A stretch of DNA of 64,000 nucleotides from Candidatus Poribacteria bacterium (GTDB taxonomy: Bacteria > Poribacteria > WGA-4E > WGA-3G): positions 1 through 64,000 of the forward strand of contig JAJECN010000020.1 of assembly GCA_022821965.1 (NCBI GenBank). The letters run 5' to 3'. The notes under the pieces were generated by a model. The model was not told the DNA's origin and did no database searches. It saw only the letters and a program-made list of their open reading frames with translations. This document shows, piece after piece, positions 42,289 to 50,389 of the stretch (its first letter is position 1; every line of letters starts with the position of its first letter). The position numbers and the translations under genes were made by a program.

Positions 42289-43656
42289 TTAAACATCATA
42301 GCGCGTGAAGGCGAGGAACGCACCCATGAAGAAGACCATATTGAAGAGAAACAGCAGGAGGATGTCCAAACTCGCTTCGGTGAACGTGGTGGAGAAATCG
42401 GAAAGGGTGTCGTCAAATTTGGGGATCTTAGCCAAGGTTATTTGCGTCTCCCGTAATTGCTGCCTGTCTGCATCTTTGAGAAAGAGGTTGGGATTGAACG
42501 GGTATTCCTCATAAGTAAACTGCAGGAGACTACGCCGATATTCGATCGCCTTCTTGAAAAACCGCTCGTAGTGTTTGATACCGGTGCCGACCAACGCCTC
42601 ACAGCCGATCTGATAGATCGCCGTTGGGGAGATACGGGATATGTTCTGCGCAAGCTTTACTTGATGGAGTTGTTGTTGGCGGTATTCATTGTAGATCGCT
42701 TGCTGGGCATCGGCGATTCTGGCGGCACGGGTCAGCGGTTCGCCCGGCGACCAGTGTGCGCTAAATCTATCCCTCCCGTATCGATTAAGGATCTCGTGCG
42801 TCGCATGGTTTGCCTGTCTGGTGACTGTTTTCTCATCGGGGAGTTCCGCCAAGCGACTTGCGAGTAATCCGCCTGTCCGCGGGATAAACACCGCAAAACA
42901 CACCCACACCAGAAGGAGTAGGACGAGGCTGACGGATGAGGTTCTCGTGAGGCAGGAGATGAACAATCCAAGTGTGGCGAACACAGAGATATAGAGGACT
43001 GAAAACAGAACGACTCCGCCAATCTGTAGCCAGTAAGTCGGTTCAAAAGGCAGCACTCCGAAAAGCGAGATGATAAGGGTGTTCAGGCAAATACCCATGA
43101 TCAACGGAATCGAGAGGCTGATGAGTGTGCCGATGTGTTTCCCGAAAAGCAGGGTTGCGCGCGGGAGCGAATTCGAGAGACAGAGGCGGAGCGTGCCTGT
43201 TTCCGCTTCGCCTGAGATGCTATCGTAAGTCATCGCGAACGCCGCAAAACTCAGGATAACGCCGACAGTAAACATCCAATCCAATGCGTCAAATTTTTGG
43301 AGTGTGTAGTTTCTGCGCAGGATCGTTTGGGGACCAACCATTTCAAACGCATCCACTGAAAAGGCGTTCGGCAGGTCTTTTTCGTGCCCTTCAGCGATGA
43401 ATCCCAATGGACTCGGCGCACGATATATCAGCAAATAGCGACTGACCACACTGTGTAAACCTCTCTTCGCTTTATCTTCCAGAAGTCGCAAGTTTTCGCT
43501 GACATTTTCACTGTAATCCGCGACTTGTTGGCGGTAGTCGTGGATATATAGCACGCTTCCGGTCAACATTAAGACGATGACCAGAAGCAACGTCAGGACG
43601 AAACGGAGACTCTGTAGATGATCTAAAAGTTCTCGCCAGATAATTTCACGTAGCAT
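42289..43656 (-). CDS. ABC-2 type permease, DUF3526-like
   Basis: The 455-residue protein has a first helix (SLRFVLTLLLVIVLMLTGSV), a large outside loop (about 40-165), then five to six helices (FTVGVILSFAAFAMTY, TLISLSIPLIMGICLNTLII, VLFSVLYISVFATLGLF, SLVLLLLVWVCFAVF) and a last one near the end (ILLLFLFNMVFFMGAFLAFT). EAETGTLRLCLSNSLPRATLLFG is the ABC-2 motif after helix 2. It is coupled to the next gene upstream by four bases. No ATPase gene is adjacent. The substrate is unknown. Confidence 0.82.
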   Translation of the reverse strand: MLREIIWRELLDHLQSLRFVLTLLLVIVLMLTGSVLYIHDYRQQVADYSENVSENLRLLEDKAKRGLHSVVSRYLLIYRAPSPLGFIAEGHEKDLPNAFSVDAFEMVGPQTILRRNYTLQKFDALDWMFTVGVILSFAAFAMTYDSISGEAETGTLRLCLSNSLPRATLLFGKHIGTLISLSIPLIMGICLNTLIISLFGVLPFEPTYWLQIGGVVLFSVLYISVFATLGLFISCLTRTSSVSLVLLLLVWVCFAVFIPRTGGLLASRLAELPDEKTVTRQANHATHEILNRYGRDRFSAHWSPGEPLTRAARIADAQQAIYNEYRQQQLHQVKLAQNISRISPTAIYQIGCEALVGTGIKHYERFFKKAIEYRRSLLQFTYEEYPFNPNLFLKDADRQQLRETQITLAKIPKFDDTLSDFSTTFTEASLDILLLFLFNMVFFMGAFLAFTRYDV

Positions 43657-43660
43657 CTTC

Positions 43661-45199
43661 TTACCTCATCTCGCTTTTCAGGAACATCGCGCCGGTGATC
43701 AGAAATAGCGGAATGTTTAGGATCATCAGGTAGACCAAATCGGGGAGAGCACCGCCGAGCGCGACGTTTCCCCACGCCGGTCCGCCGCTAAAGACAGGCA
43801 TGCCGCTTAAGTCAAGCCGTTCCACGTCATCCCAGCTTTTCGGTGTGACGTTTGCGAAAAACGCGTCTTCGTCCGATTCTGCGAGACCCGCTTGTGAGGG
43901 CATATCATTGAGATTAACGGACGTGAACCAGTTGATAGTTGAGAAAGCACCCTGTTCCTGCATGTATGCCATCAGTGCCTTTCGGTAATCCTGTGCTTGC
44001 TGGATGAATCGCTCATGTCGCCGCAAATCCGTGCCGGACAGACCCGCAGAGATATTGTAGTAGACCCATGCCGGAGAAAGTCTGGAAAGGTTTTCAGCCA
44101 AAGTGGTCTGTCTTTTCAGCGAGTGGTAGTATTCCTGATGGAGGTTTCCTATCTGCTCTGCGTATTCAATGCGGTGTGGGATGTAAAATTTGGCACCGTC
44201 AAGATACCAGCGCATCGCTTCTCTGGATCCTGTTAGTACGTGGAATGCAAATGGTAGATTGCCACTGATAACACTGCGTTCCGATGTAAAGTAGGATCCA
44301 CTTCGATGCTTTGCACCATAATCTCTGATTTTCTCCCGAAACGCTGTCCTGAGTGCTGCGCTTTCTATGTTGACCACAGATTTGGAAGGGATCGGTCGCA
44401 CCTGTTTTGCGATATATACCGCTCCGTTTGGGATGATGAACACAATCACAATCCATAGGAATAGCAACCAGACGAGTGCCCTCGCCGAGCGACCGGTGAT
44501 TGCTGAAACCAGCATGGAGAGTAGGAAAAAGACGGAAAGATATAACGCCAAAGCCGCGAACAGTAGCACAAATCGGTTCCATTCAGCAGGGTCGAATTCT
44601 ATCATTGGATTTAGGTTTATCAATAGTGCCGCGGCTATCCAACCGATCGCGAGTGGCACGAGGAGGCTTGCCATCCCGCCGAGGTATTTCCCAATCAGGA
44701 TATGGTATTTTGAGACTGGGTTTGATGCGACAAGTGCGAGCGTTCCCCTTTCACGCTCACCGCAGATGACATCGTAAGCGATGGAAATCACGAATAGGCT
44801 GAACGCAATCTGCACCATGAGTACCGCATCAACAGCGGAAAAAACGTTCAAAAGTGGGTTGCCACCACCGAGTATTTTCGTTTCCGTGGGGACATCTTCG
44901 TAGGAAACCTTTACCGTGCTTCCGAGCTGCCGCTCCATCCCTAAGCAGATAACGCTTAAGGGTTCAGGTGGTTTTGTTACCTCCACCCGCAGGTACGAAT
45001 ACACCTTCACTGCCTCAAGCGCGTTCCGGTGTCCGATTTCTGCCGCATTGTGGGCGTTAAGTCGCTTCTCGTAGTCCTCCATCAATACATAAGTGCTGGC
45101 GACGAAAAGTGCAAGGCAGACGACTAACCCGATGAGTAGGCGGAGGGAGAAGATGTTTTCTGTGAATTCTCTTCTGGCAATTATCCAGATGGAGGACAT
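43661..45199 (-). CDS. ABC-2 type permease, DUF3526-like (second of pair)
   Basis: The 512 residues match the neighbouring permease in plan: N-terminal helix (RLLIGLVVCLALFVASTYVL), a long outside loop, then VLMVQIAFSLFVISIAYDVI with GERERGTLALVASNPVSKYH. Further helices include LLVPLAIGWIAAALLI and LVWLLFLWIVIVFIIP. The long insertion between about 270 and 440 is rich in charged residues. The pair likely forms a heterodimer that needs a separate ATPase. It starts 38 bases behind the sigma-thioredoxin fusion gene, so the three genes are likely one transcript. Confidence 0.82.
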   Translation of the reverse strand: MSSIWIIARREFTENIFSLRLLIGLVVCLALFVASTYVLMEDYEKRLNAHNAAEIGHRNALEAVKVYSYLRVEVTKPPEPLSVICLGMERQLGSTVKVSYEDVPTETKILGGGNPLLNVFSAVDAVLMVQIAFSLFVISIAYDVICGERERGTLALVASNPVSKYHILIGKYLGGMASLLVPLAIGWIAAALLINLNPMIEFDPAEWNRFVLLFAALALYLSVFFLLSMLVSAITGRSARALVWLLFLWIVIVFIIPNGAVYIAKQVRPIPSKSVVNIESAALRTAFREKIRDYGAKHRSGSYFTSERSVISGNLPFAFHVLTGSREAMRWYLDGAKFYIPHRIEYAEQIGNLHQEYYHSLKRQTTLAENLSRLSPAWVYYNISAGLSGTDLRRHERFIQQAQDYRKALMAYMQEQGAFSTINWFTSVNLNDMPSQAGLAESDEDAFFANVTPKSWDDVERLDLSGMPVFSGGPAWGNVALGGALPDLVYLMILNIPLFLITGAMFLKSEMR

Positions 45200-45237
45200 C
45201 TAAAAGTCTCCAGTTGATGGTGAGAAAAGCAAGCGGT

Positions 45238-47103
45238 TTAGTCTTGGGATTCTGCCTTCACTGCTTCAGCGACGAGCATCTCTAAATTCTCCACTCTCGC
45301 TTCATGTGTAATTAATTTGCCGTTCCTATCAATAAGCCACATTTCAGGAGTGCCGCTAATATCATATTGTTGTAAAAGTGAGTCCGCTGCCGCGTCGAAA
45401 ATTTGTCGCCACTGAAGGTCATTTACTTTAGTGTAGTTACGCAAACTACGCATTATCGCTTCTTCACTATCAAGGCAGACCCCAATAATATCGAATCCTG
45501 TATCTTTATAAGTATCGTAAACTTTCTTGATATCTGACGTTTCCGCGGTGCCAAAATCCCTCCAGACCTTCCAAAAGTGAAGCAAGACAACTTTCCCACG
45601 ATACTCCCGAAGCGAAATCGGATTCCCATCAAGGGCGATCACAGAAAAGTCAGGGGCAGGTTTTCCAACGAATTCGTATCTCGGATTAGACTTACGCTCA
45701 TACGCTTCAGCGAGTTCAGTATTGCTTAACCTCCTATGAATGTCGGCAAGTTTCCAGAGGATGAATTTATTGTCTGGATACTGCTGCTGAGCTACCTGAA
45801 AAAACGCAAGCAGATCCTCATATCGCTCCACCGTCTTGAGTATATCGAACAGCGTCTGATATCCTTGAAGGTCTTGTATCATTCCCGACTTGAGACGTTC
45901 AATAAGAGCAGCTGCTGATTGTTCGTTTCCTAATAGGGTGTGGAGTCTGACAAGCTGCGGGTAGAGATGAAAAAAACGCTTATTATCAGGAAAACGCTTA
46001 TCATCAGGGGGACGCGCAAGTATTTCTTCAATAGCAGTAAGAGCCGCTTCGTGGTTACCATACATATCCTCCGGCGTGTGTTCCCAAATCTTGGAAGACC
46101 TATAAATCTGAGAAGCAAAGCTTAAGTTCAAAACCCCATAATCTTCATTCACGTGATGCCAACAACGGACAAGTGGTATGACATCACCGAATACCAAACG
46201 TTGTTCACTCTTCTTATCTTGATATTCCGGAGCAAGTTCATACCCGTAACTCACTGGCATTCTCGGATCTATGTCCTGGAGAAAACCTATCCTTCCAATT
46301 ATCTTGCTGATTGCAACCAAATCTGTGTTCGGAAGAAAACCTGCCTTCCCTTCTTCGTCATCGGCGGGACAGATGAAGACCGATGCATCTGGCAAGTATT
46401 TCGGATGAAGATCTGAGAGCCATTCAGGAAAATCTCCGTGTTCCTTCTGGTAGGTCTGAATCGCCTTGCCGATTGCAATCAAATTTTGTGTGCAAAGGTC
46501 TATGTTCCGCTCGTGCATTTCGGAATTCCCTCCTGCAGTAGATGTCAAAAACATTTCAGATTCCTGTAAACGCTTTCGCGCCCGATGCAGACGCGTGTTA
46601 ATCGTGCTTACAGAGATGTCTAAAAACTTACTAATCTCTTTGACCTTCATTTCACCGAGATAGTAGAGTGTCACGACGGTGCGTTCACTCTCTGGCAGTT
46701 TTGCCAAAAGTTTTTTGACGGTCTCACGGCGACGCTCAGAGGTCGCTATCTGCCGTTGTTCCGACAGGTAACGTGTGTAAGCGGATTTCTCGATTTCTGC
46801 CGTAGGTGTGTCTTCTATCGATTGCACCGTAAGTTTTTTCTTCCGCATCCAATCGATGCAAAGCCGGTTTGCGATAACGTACAACCATCCAGCAAATTGA
46901 TGGGGATTCTTGAGAGTCGGAAGTTTTTTGTGTGCCTGTAGGAAGGTGTCCTGCGTAATCTCTTCGGCGTGGTGAAAATCGCCGATTTTCCGCCACACAA
47001 ACGCGTGGACACTCTGTTGGTATTTTTGGACTAAGACGCTGAATGCCTCGTCATCGCCGGATAAAATATTGTAAATGAGTTGAACATCGTCTTCTCTTTC
47101 CAT
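45238..47103 (-). CDS. ECF sigma factor fused to a thioredoxin-like domain with lost cysteines
   Basis: The start is the ATG of MEREDDVQLIYN, matching the paralog at 5043-6995; AGGGAT lies upstream. The 621 residues have an ECF sigma module (about 1-185: AEEITQDTFLQAHKKL, WLYVIANRLCIDWMRKKKL, LYYLGEMKVKEISKFL). Then a prepilin-like middle (about 200-320: NLIAIGKAIQTYQKEHGDFP, SVFICPADDE), a helical repeat region (340-470) and a thioredoxin/ResA-like fold from 480 (FVGKPAPDFSVIALDGNPIS, VVLLHFWKVWRDFGTAE, SGTPEMWLIDRNGKLI). The catalytic W-C-x-x-C is replaced by W-R-D-F-G, so it cannot act as a redox enzyme by the usual route. No membrane helix is evident. It precedes two permease genes. Confidence 0.85.
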   Translation of the reverse strand: MEREDDVQLIYNILSGDDEAFSVLVQKYQQSVHAFVWRKIGDFHHAEEITQDTFLQAHKKLPTLKNPHQFAGWLYVIANRLCIDWMRKKKLTVQSIEDTPTAEIEKSAYTRYLSEQRQIATSERRRETVKKLLAKLPESERTVVTLYYLGEMKVKEISKFLDISVSTINTRLHRARKRLQESEMFLTSTAGGNSEMHERNIDLCTQNLIAIGKAIQTYQKEHGDFPEWLSDLHPKYLPDASVFICPADDEEGKAGFLPNTDLVAISKIIGRIGFLQDIDPRMPVSYGYELAPEYQDKKSEQRLVFGDVIPLVRCWHHVNEDYGVLNLSFASQIYRSSKIWEHTPEDMYGNHEAALTAIEEILARPPDDKRFPDNKRFFHLYPQLVRLHTLLGNEQSAAALIERLKSGMIQDLQGYQTLFDILKTVERYEDLLAFFQVAQQQYPDNKFILWKLADIHRRLSNTELAEAYERKSNPRYEFVGKPAPDFSVIALDGNPISLREYRGKVVLLHFWKVWRDFGTAETSDIKKVYDTYKDTGFDIIGVCLDSEEAIMRSLRNYTKVNDLQWRQIFDAAADSLLQQYDISGTPEMWLIDRNGKLITHEARVENLEMLVAEAVKAESQD

Positions 47104-47118
47104 GAGGATCCCTTTCAA

Positions 47119-47459
47119 TGAATAGATGTGGTCGTGTTACATCTGCTAAACGGCTGCATCGAATACGAAGTCTTATGAGCTAACCATCGCGGTACGGTTT
47201 ATCCGTCTGTATATTAAAGACGAATTTATGTACAGAAATCTTACATAATCTGAAAAAAATGGAAAGAATATGGGATTTTTTTAGGCGTTGTTGTGCGGAT
47301 ATCGGGTTTCGTAGGGGAGGATGCTCGGTGCGGTTAAGAATGCAGATCGCAAATGTAAAGCATTCTCACTGCGAAGCAAAATTTGGTTTCCGCGTGTGGG
47401 AGACCAAATTTGGGTGAGTCCACCGCAAAACCGCACCTACTGCCTGAAGAGACGTGGCA
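47119..47459. other. Intergenic region with shared 16-base motif (47212-47227)
   Basis: No gene is seen. TATTAAAGACGAATTT at 47212-47227 lies about 110 bases upstream of the sigma-fusion start. It is identical to the core of repeat B at 1074 and 7386. It may be a promoter or operator shared by the sigma genes and the secreted-protein gene. Confidence 0.5.
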
Positions 47460-48287
47460 TTACAACCGAATTTTCTTGAATTCCTCAATTTGTGCGGTAA
47501 TCGCGCGTTCCGTCGGGAGACGTTCTGCACTTGACGCACCGTAGAAACCGACAACGCCTTCGGTATTTTCCAGAACGTACGTTGCGTCTTCGGGTTCAGC
47601 GATGGGACCGCCGTGACAAATAACGAGAATCTCCGGATTGACCCCTTTCGCAGCGTCATGGATGGCTTGTACGCGTTTGGCGGCATCCTCAAGTGTGAAG
47701 GCAGTTTGTGCGCCAATAGAGCCTTTCGTTGTCAATCCCATGTGTGCGACGAGGATATCCGCACCCGCATCTGCCATCTGTTCTGCCTCGGTTTCGTTGA
47801 ACGCATACGGCGTGGTAAGCATGCCCATCTGATGCGCTGTCCGAATCATCTCCACCTCAGGTCCGTATCCCATATCGGTCTCCTCAAGCAGTTGACGGAA
47901 TGTGCCGTCAATCAGCCCCACCGTCGGGAAGTTCTGAACGCCAGAAAACCCTATTGCATCTATTTGGCTTAAGAAAACATCCATCAAGCGAAACGGATCG
48001 GTGCCGCAGACCCCTGCAAGGACAGGCGTATCTGGAACGACTGGCAGCACCTCACTCGCCATCTCAACGACAATCTGGTTTGCATCGCCATAAGGCATCA
48101 TCCCAGCGAGTGAACCTCTACCCGCCATTCTAAATCTGCCGGAGTTGTAGATAATAATCAGGTCAATGCCGCCAGCCGCCTCACATTTGGCAGAGATACC
48201 CGTGCCAGCACCTGCACCGATGATGGGTTTACCCGCGTCAATGTTGCTGCGTAAGTGCGCTAAAATTTCTTCACGTTTGAATTTCAT
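47460..48287 (-). CDS. Phosphoenolpyruvate hydrolase-like TIM-barrel protein
   Basis: The 275 residues have a TIM-barrel pattern with [20 protein letters not shown] near the start, [19 protein letters not shown] at about 47, [17 protein letters not shown] at about 90 and [18 protein letters not shown] near 178. This matches proteins annotated as PEP-hydrolase or TIM-barrel signal-transduction family. Many are coupled to enolase-like or sugar metabolism. Whether it hydrolyses PEP is not known. It shows no partner gene in the same operon here. Confidence 0.82.
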   Translation of the reverse strand: MKFKREEILAHLRSNIDAGKPIIGAGAGTGISAKCEAAGGIDLIIIYNSGRFRMAGRGSLAGMMPYGDANQIVVEMASEVLPVVPDTPVLAGVCGTDPFRLMDVFLSQIDAIGFSGVQNFPTVGLIDGTFRQLLEETDMGYGPEVEMIRTAHQMGMLTTPYAFNETEAEQMADAGADILVAHMGLTTKGSIGAQTAFTLEDAAKRVQAIHDAAKGVNPEILVICHGGPIAEPEDATYVLENTEGVVGFYGASSAERLPTERAITAQIEEFKKIRL

Positions 48288-48430
48288 TTTTTCGTATCCT
48301 TTGGAGGGTTATAGGTATGCTTCGTTATGCCGTACCAAATGAGAAAGTAATACGGTATAACCAAATTATATCAAAAATCAGACTTCGTGTCATCTAATTT
48401 TTACATATTAAGTCCTATTTACCGTAGTGT

Positions 48431-48458
48431 GAGGCACCTATGCCTCGCTTCGTTTTTT
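48431..48458 (+). terminator. Hairpin with T-run upstream of the secreted protease gene
   Basis: GAGGCA (48431-48436) pairs with TGCCTC (48441-48446) around CCTA and is followed by a T-run at 48453-48458. It may end transcripts entering from the left. Confidence 0.45.
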
Positions 48459-48502
48459 CGGCAGTCCTAACCGTATGAAGAAAGTTTGTAAATCCGAATT
48501 AT

Positions 48503-48531
48503 TTGACAGTGCTTCAACACTTTGGTATACT
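48503..48531 (+). promoter_or_regulatory. Sigma-70 promoter for the secreted protease gene
   Basis: TTGACA (48503-48508), 17 bases, TATACT (48526-48531). The gene starts 46 bases later. Confidence 0.65.
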
Positions 48532-48577
48532 GCTTACAGATGAAACCGGACGTAGACCCTAAATCAGCAAGGAAAAA

Positions 48578-50380
48578 ATGTTGTATAAGAAACTTTTTTA
48601 TGTCTTCGTTTTTGTAACGACGACACTCACTTTAACGCAGTTCACAACAGCGGATTATCGTATTACCAATGGCAATGCGACAGAACCTGCATGGGCAGTG
48701 TATTCGATATGGAGATCCGCTGACAACAATTGGCCGAAAGGTTGGCGCACCCAAGGTTGGTATAAAATCGAACCCAATGCTACCATCAACCTGCCGGTTC
48801 CGCAGTCTAATACGTGGGTGTATATTCGATTAATAGGCAGTGATGGAAAAGAAATCAGACCAGCCGACCATGCAACAAGAGACAGTTTTCCATTTTGGAT
48901 ACATTCTTCAGAGATATTTACAGCCGTAGAGACGAATGCGGGTGATCTTTTAAAGAGTGATCTGGGTAGTAAAAGTTTAAAACAGGAGACGCTTTATGAA
49001 TATCGTAATGGCGGTTCACACACTATTGCTGGTAAAACGCGTCTTCCAAACCAGCTAGCACAGGAAATCTACGATGAGGCAATTGATTCTGTCGTGTGGA
49101 TAGAGACCAATCAAGGGAATGGAGTCGGAAGCAAAGGGAGCGGCGTCTTGATTGACAAAGAACGCCTCCTTGTCGTTACAAATGAACATGTGATACACAA
49201 TGCAGAGCAGATAGTTGTGTTCTTTCCATGGCGGGATGAGAACGGATACCTCAATAAGGATAGCGACTTTTATGTGACAAATAAGGGATGGCTTGAGAGG
49301 CAAGGGTATGTTAATAGGGGGCGCGTCATTGTAAAAAATGTTAGAGACGATCTTGCCATTATTCAGCTCGCTTTAATTCCAACTACTGCCCGCGAGATTA
49401 AGCACGACTTTAGTAAAAATATTGAAGATAGTATGCGGGAAGGCGATAAGGTTCACATCTTGGGGAATCCCGGGGACCGTTTGTGGAATTGGACTGAGGG
49501 AACCTTCCTAACACCGCGGGAGATTTGTTTGCCAAGCGATGGAGCTTGTTTAGTGATGAACAGTGATGCGGAGGGCGGCAATAGCGGTGGACCCGTACTC
49601 AACGATCAGGGGACGCTTATCGGAATTCTTACTGCTGCGACAGATGAAACTCTGGCAGCAGCCGTTCCTGCGAGCAACGTAAAGGCGTTGCTGGATACTG
49701 TTCCCGTTAATTTGGTCGCCCTACCGCCCCCACGGACCTACCCTAAACGGATATTCAGAATTAGAAACAACACCGGCGTTCCTGTCCCTTACCAAATCAG
49801 GTGGTCGAATAGCCACGATTGGCAACCCTATTTTCTGGAGACAGGTTTTGTCAGCACTCACTGGTCGAATGGACAGAATGTTCCATCAAGTTACCCAAGG
49901 ATCCGATTTGATTACATCGCGGACGATCAATTGGTTACTTACCGCTCTCATACCCTGGAAACAGCGCAATTTCACGAGAACAACGACAATGCTCCCACTT
50001 ATTTTTTTCAGTATAATCGACAAGAGAATAGATTGGATCTGTTCCAGAATGCAGCCGCAGCACCTGCCTTGTCAAAAACAATTCCGAAAGAAACAGTCTT
50101 GTTATCCAACTACCCGAATCCCTTTAATCCAGAGACTTGGATACCGTATAAATTGTCCAAACCTGCGGCGGTTACAGTGCGTATCTATGCAGCGGACGGC
50201 GGCTTAATTCGGAAGTTAGCATTAGGGCATCAACCTGCGGGAGTGTATCGAAGCAAAAGTCGTGCGGTGTATTGGGATGGCAGAAATGCACAAGGTGAAC
50301 CCGTCGCGAGTGGTGTCTATTTCTATACGCTCAAAGCCGGTGATTTCACTGCCACGCGTAAAATGTTGATAAGGAAGTAG
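48578..50380 (+). CDS. Secreted trypsin-like serine protease with FlgD/T9SS-like C-terminus
   Basis: The signal peptide is LFYVFVFVTTTLTLTQF, then TTAD. The 600-residue protein has a protease domain (about 155-385) with catalytic H in VTNEHVIHN, D in RDDLAIIQLA and S in GGNSGGPVLN. Two small beta domains flank it; the N-terminal one (residues 28-110, RITNGNATEPAWAVYSIW) and the one at 390-490 resemble each other in motif spacing. The end carries SNYPNPFNPETWIPYKLS and GVYFYTLKAGDFTATRKMLI, a FlgD-like fold used as a T9SS-type sorting tail. The gene is seven bases from the next, which has the same tail. Confidence 0.88.
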   Translation: MLYKKLFYVFVFVTTTLTLTQFTTADYRITNGNATEPAWAVYSIWRSADNNWPKGWRTQGWYKIEPNATINLPVPQSNTWVYIRLIGSDGKEIRPADHATRDSFPFWIHSSEIFTAVETNAGDLLKSDLGSKSLKQETLYEYRNGGSHTIAGKTRLPNQLAQEIYDEAIDSVVWIETNQGNGVGSKGSGVLIDKERLLVVTNEHVIHNAEQIVVFFPWRDENGYLNKDSDFYVTNKGWLERQGYVNRGRVIVKNVRDDLAIIQLALIPTTAREIKHDFSKNIEDSMREGDKVHILGNPGDRLWNWTEGTFLTPREICLPSDGACLVMNSDAEGGNSGGPVLNDQGTLIGILTAATDETLAAAVPASNVKALLDTVPVNLVALPPPRTYPKRIFRIRNNTGVPVPYQIRWSNSHDWQPYFLETGFVSTHWSNGQNVPSSYPRIRFDYIADDQLVTYRSHTLETAQFHENNDNAPTYFFQYNRQENRLDLFQNAAAAPALSKTIPKETVLLSNYPNPFNPETWIPYKLSKPAAVTVRIYAADGGLIRKLALGHQPAGVYRSKSRAVYWDGRNAQGEPVASGVYFYTLKAGDFTATRKMLIRK

Positions 50381-50389
50381 AAGATTTTG

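Noticed and set aside
47348-47430. Possible small RNA or frame at 47366-47716
   Set aside because: The frame is antisense to the PEP-hydrolase-like gene and its upstream part shows only a weak inverted repeat.
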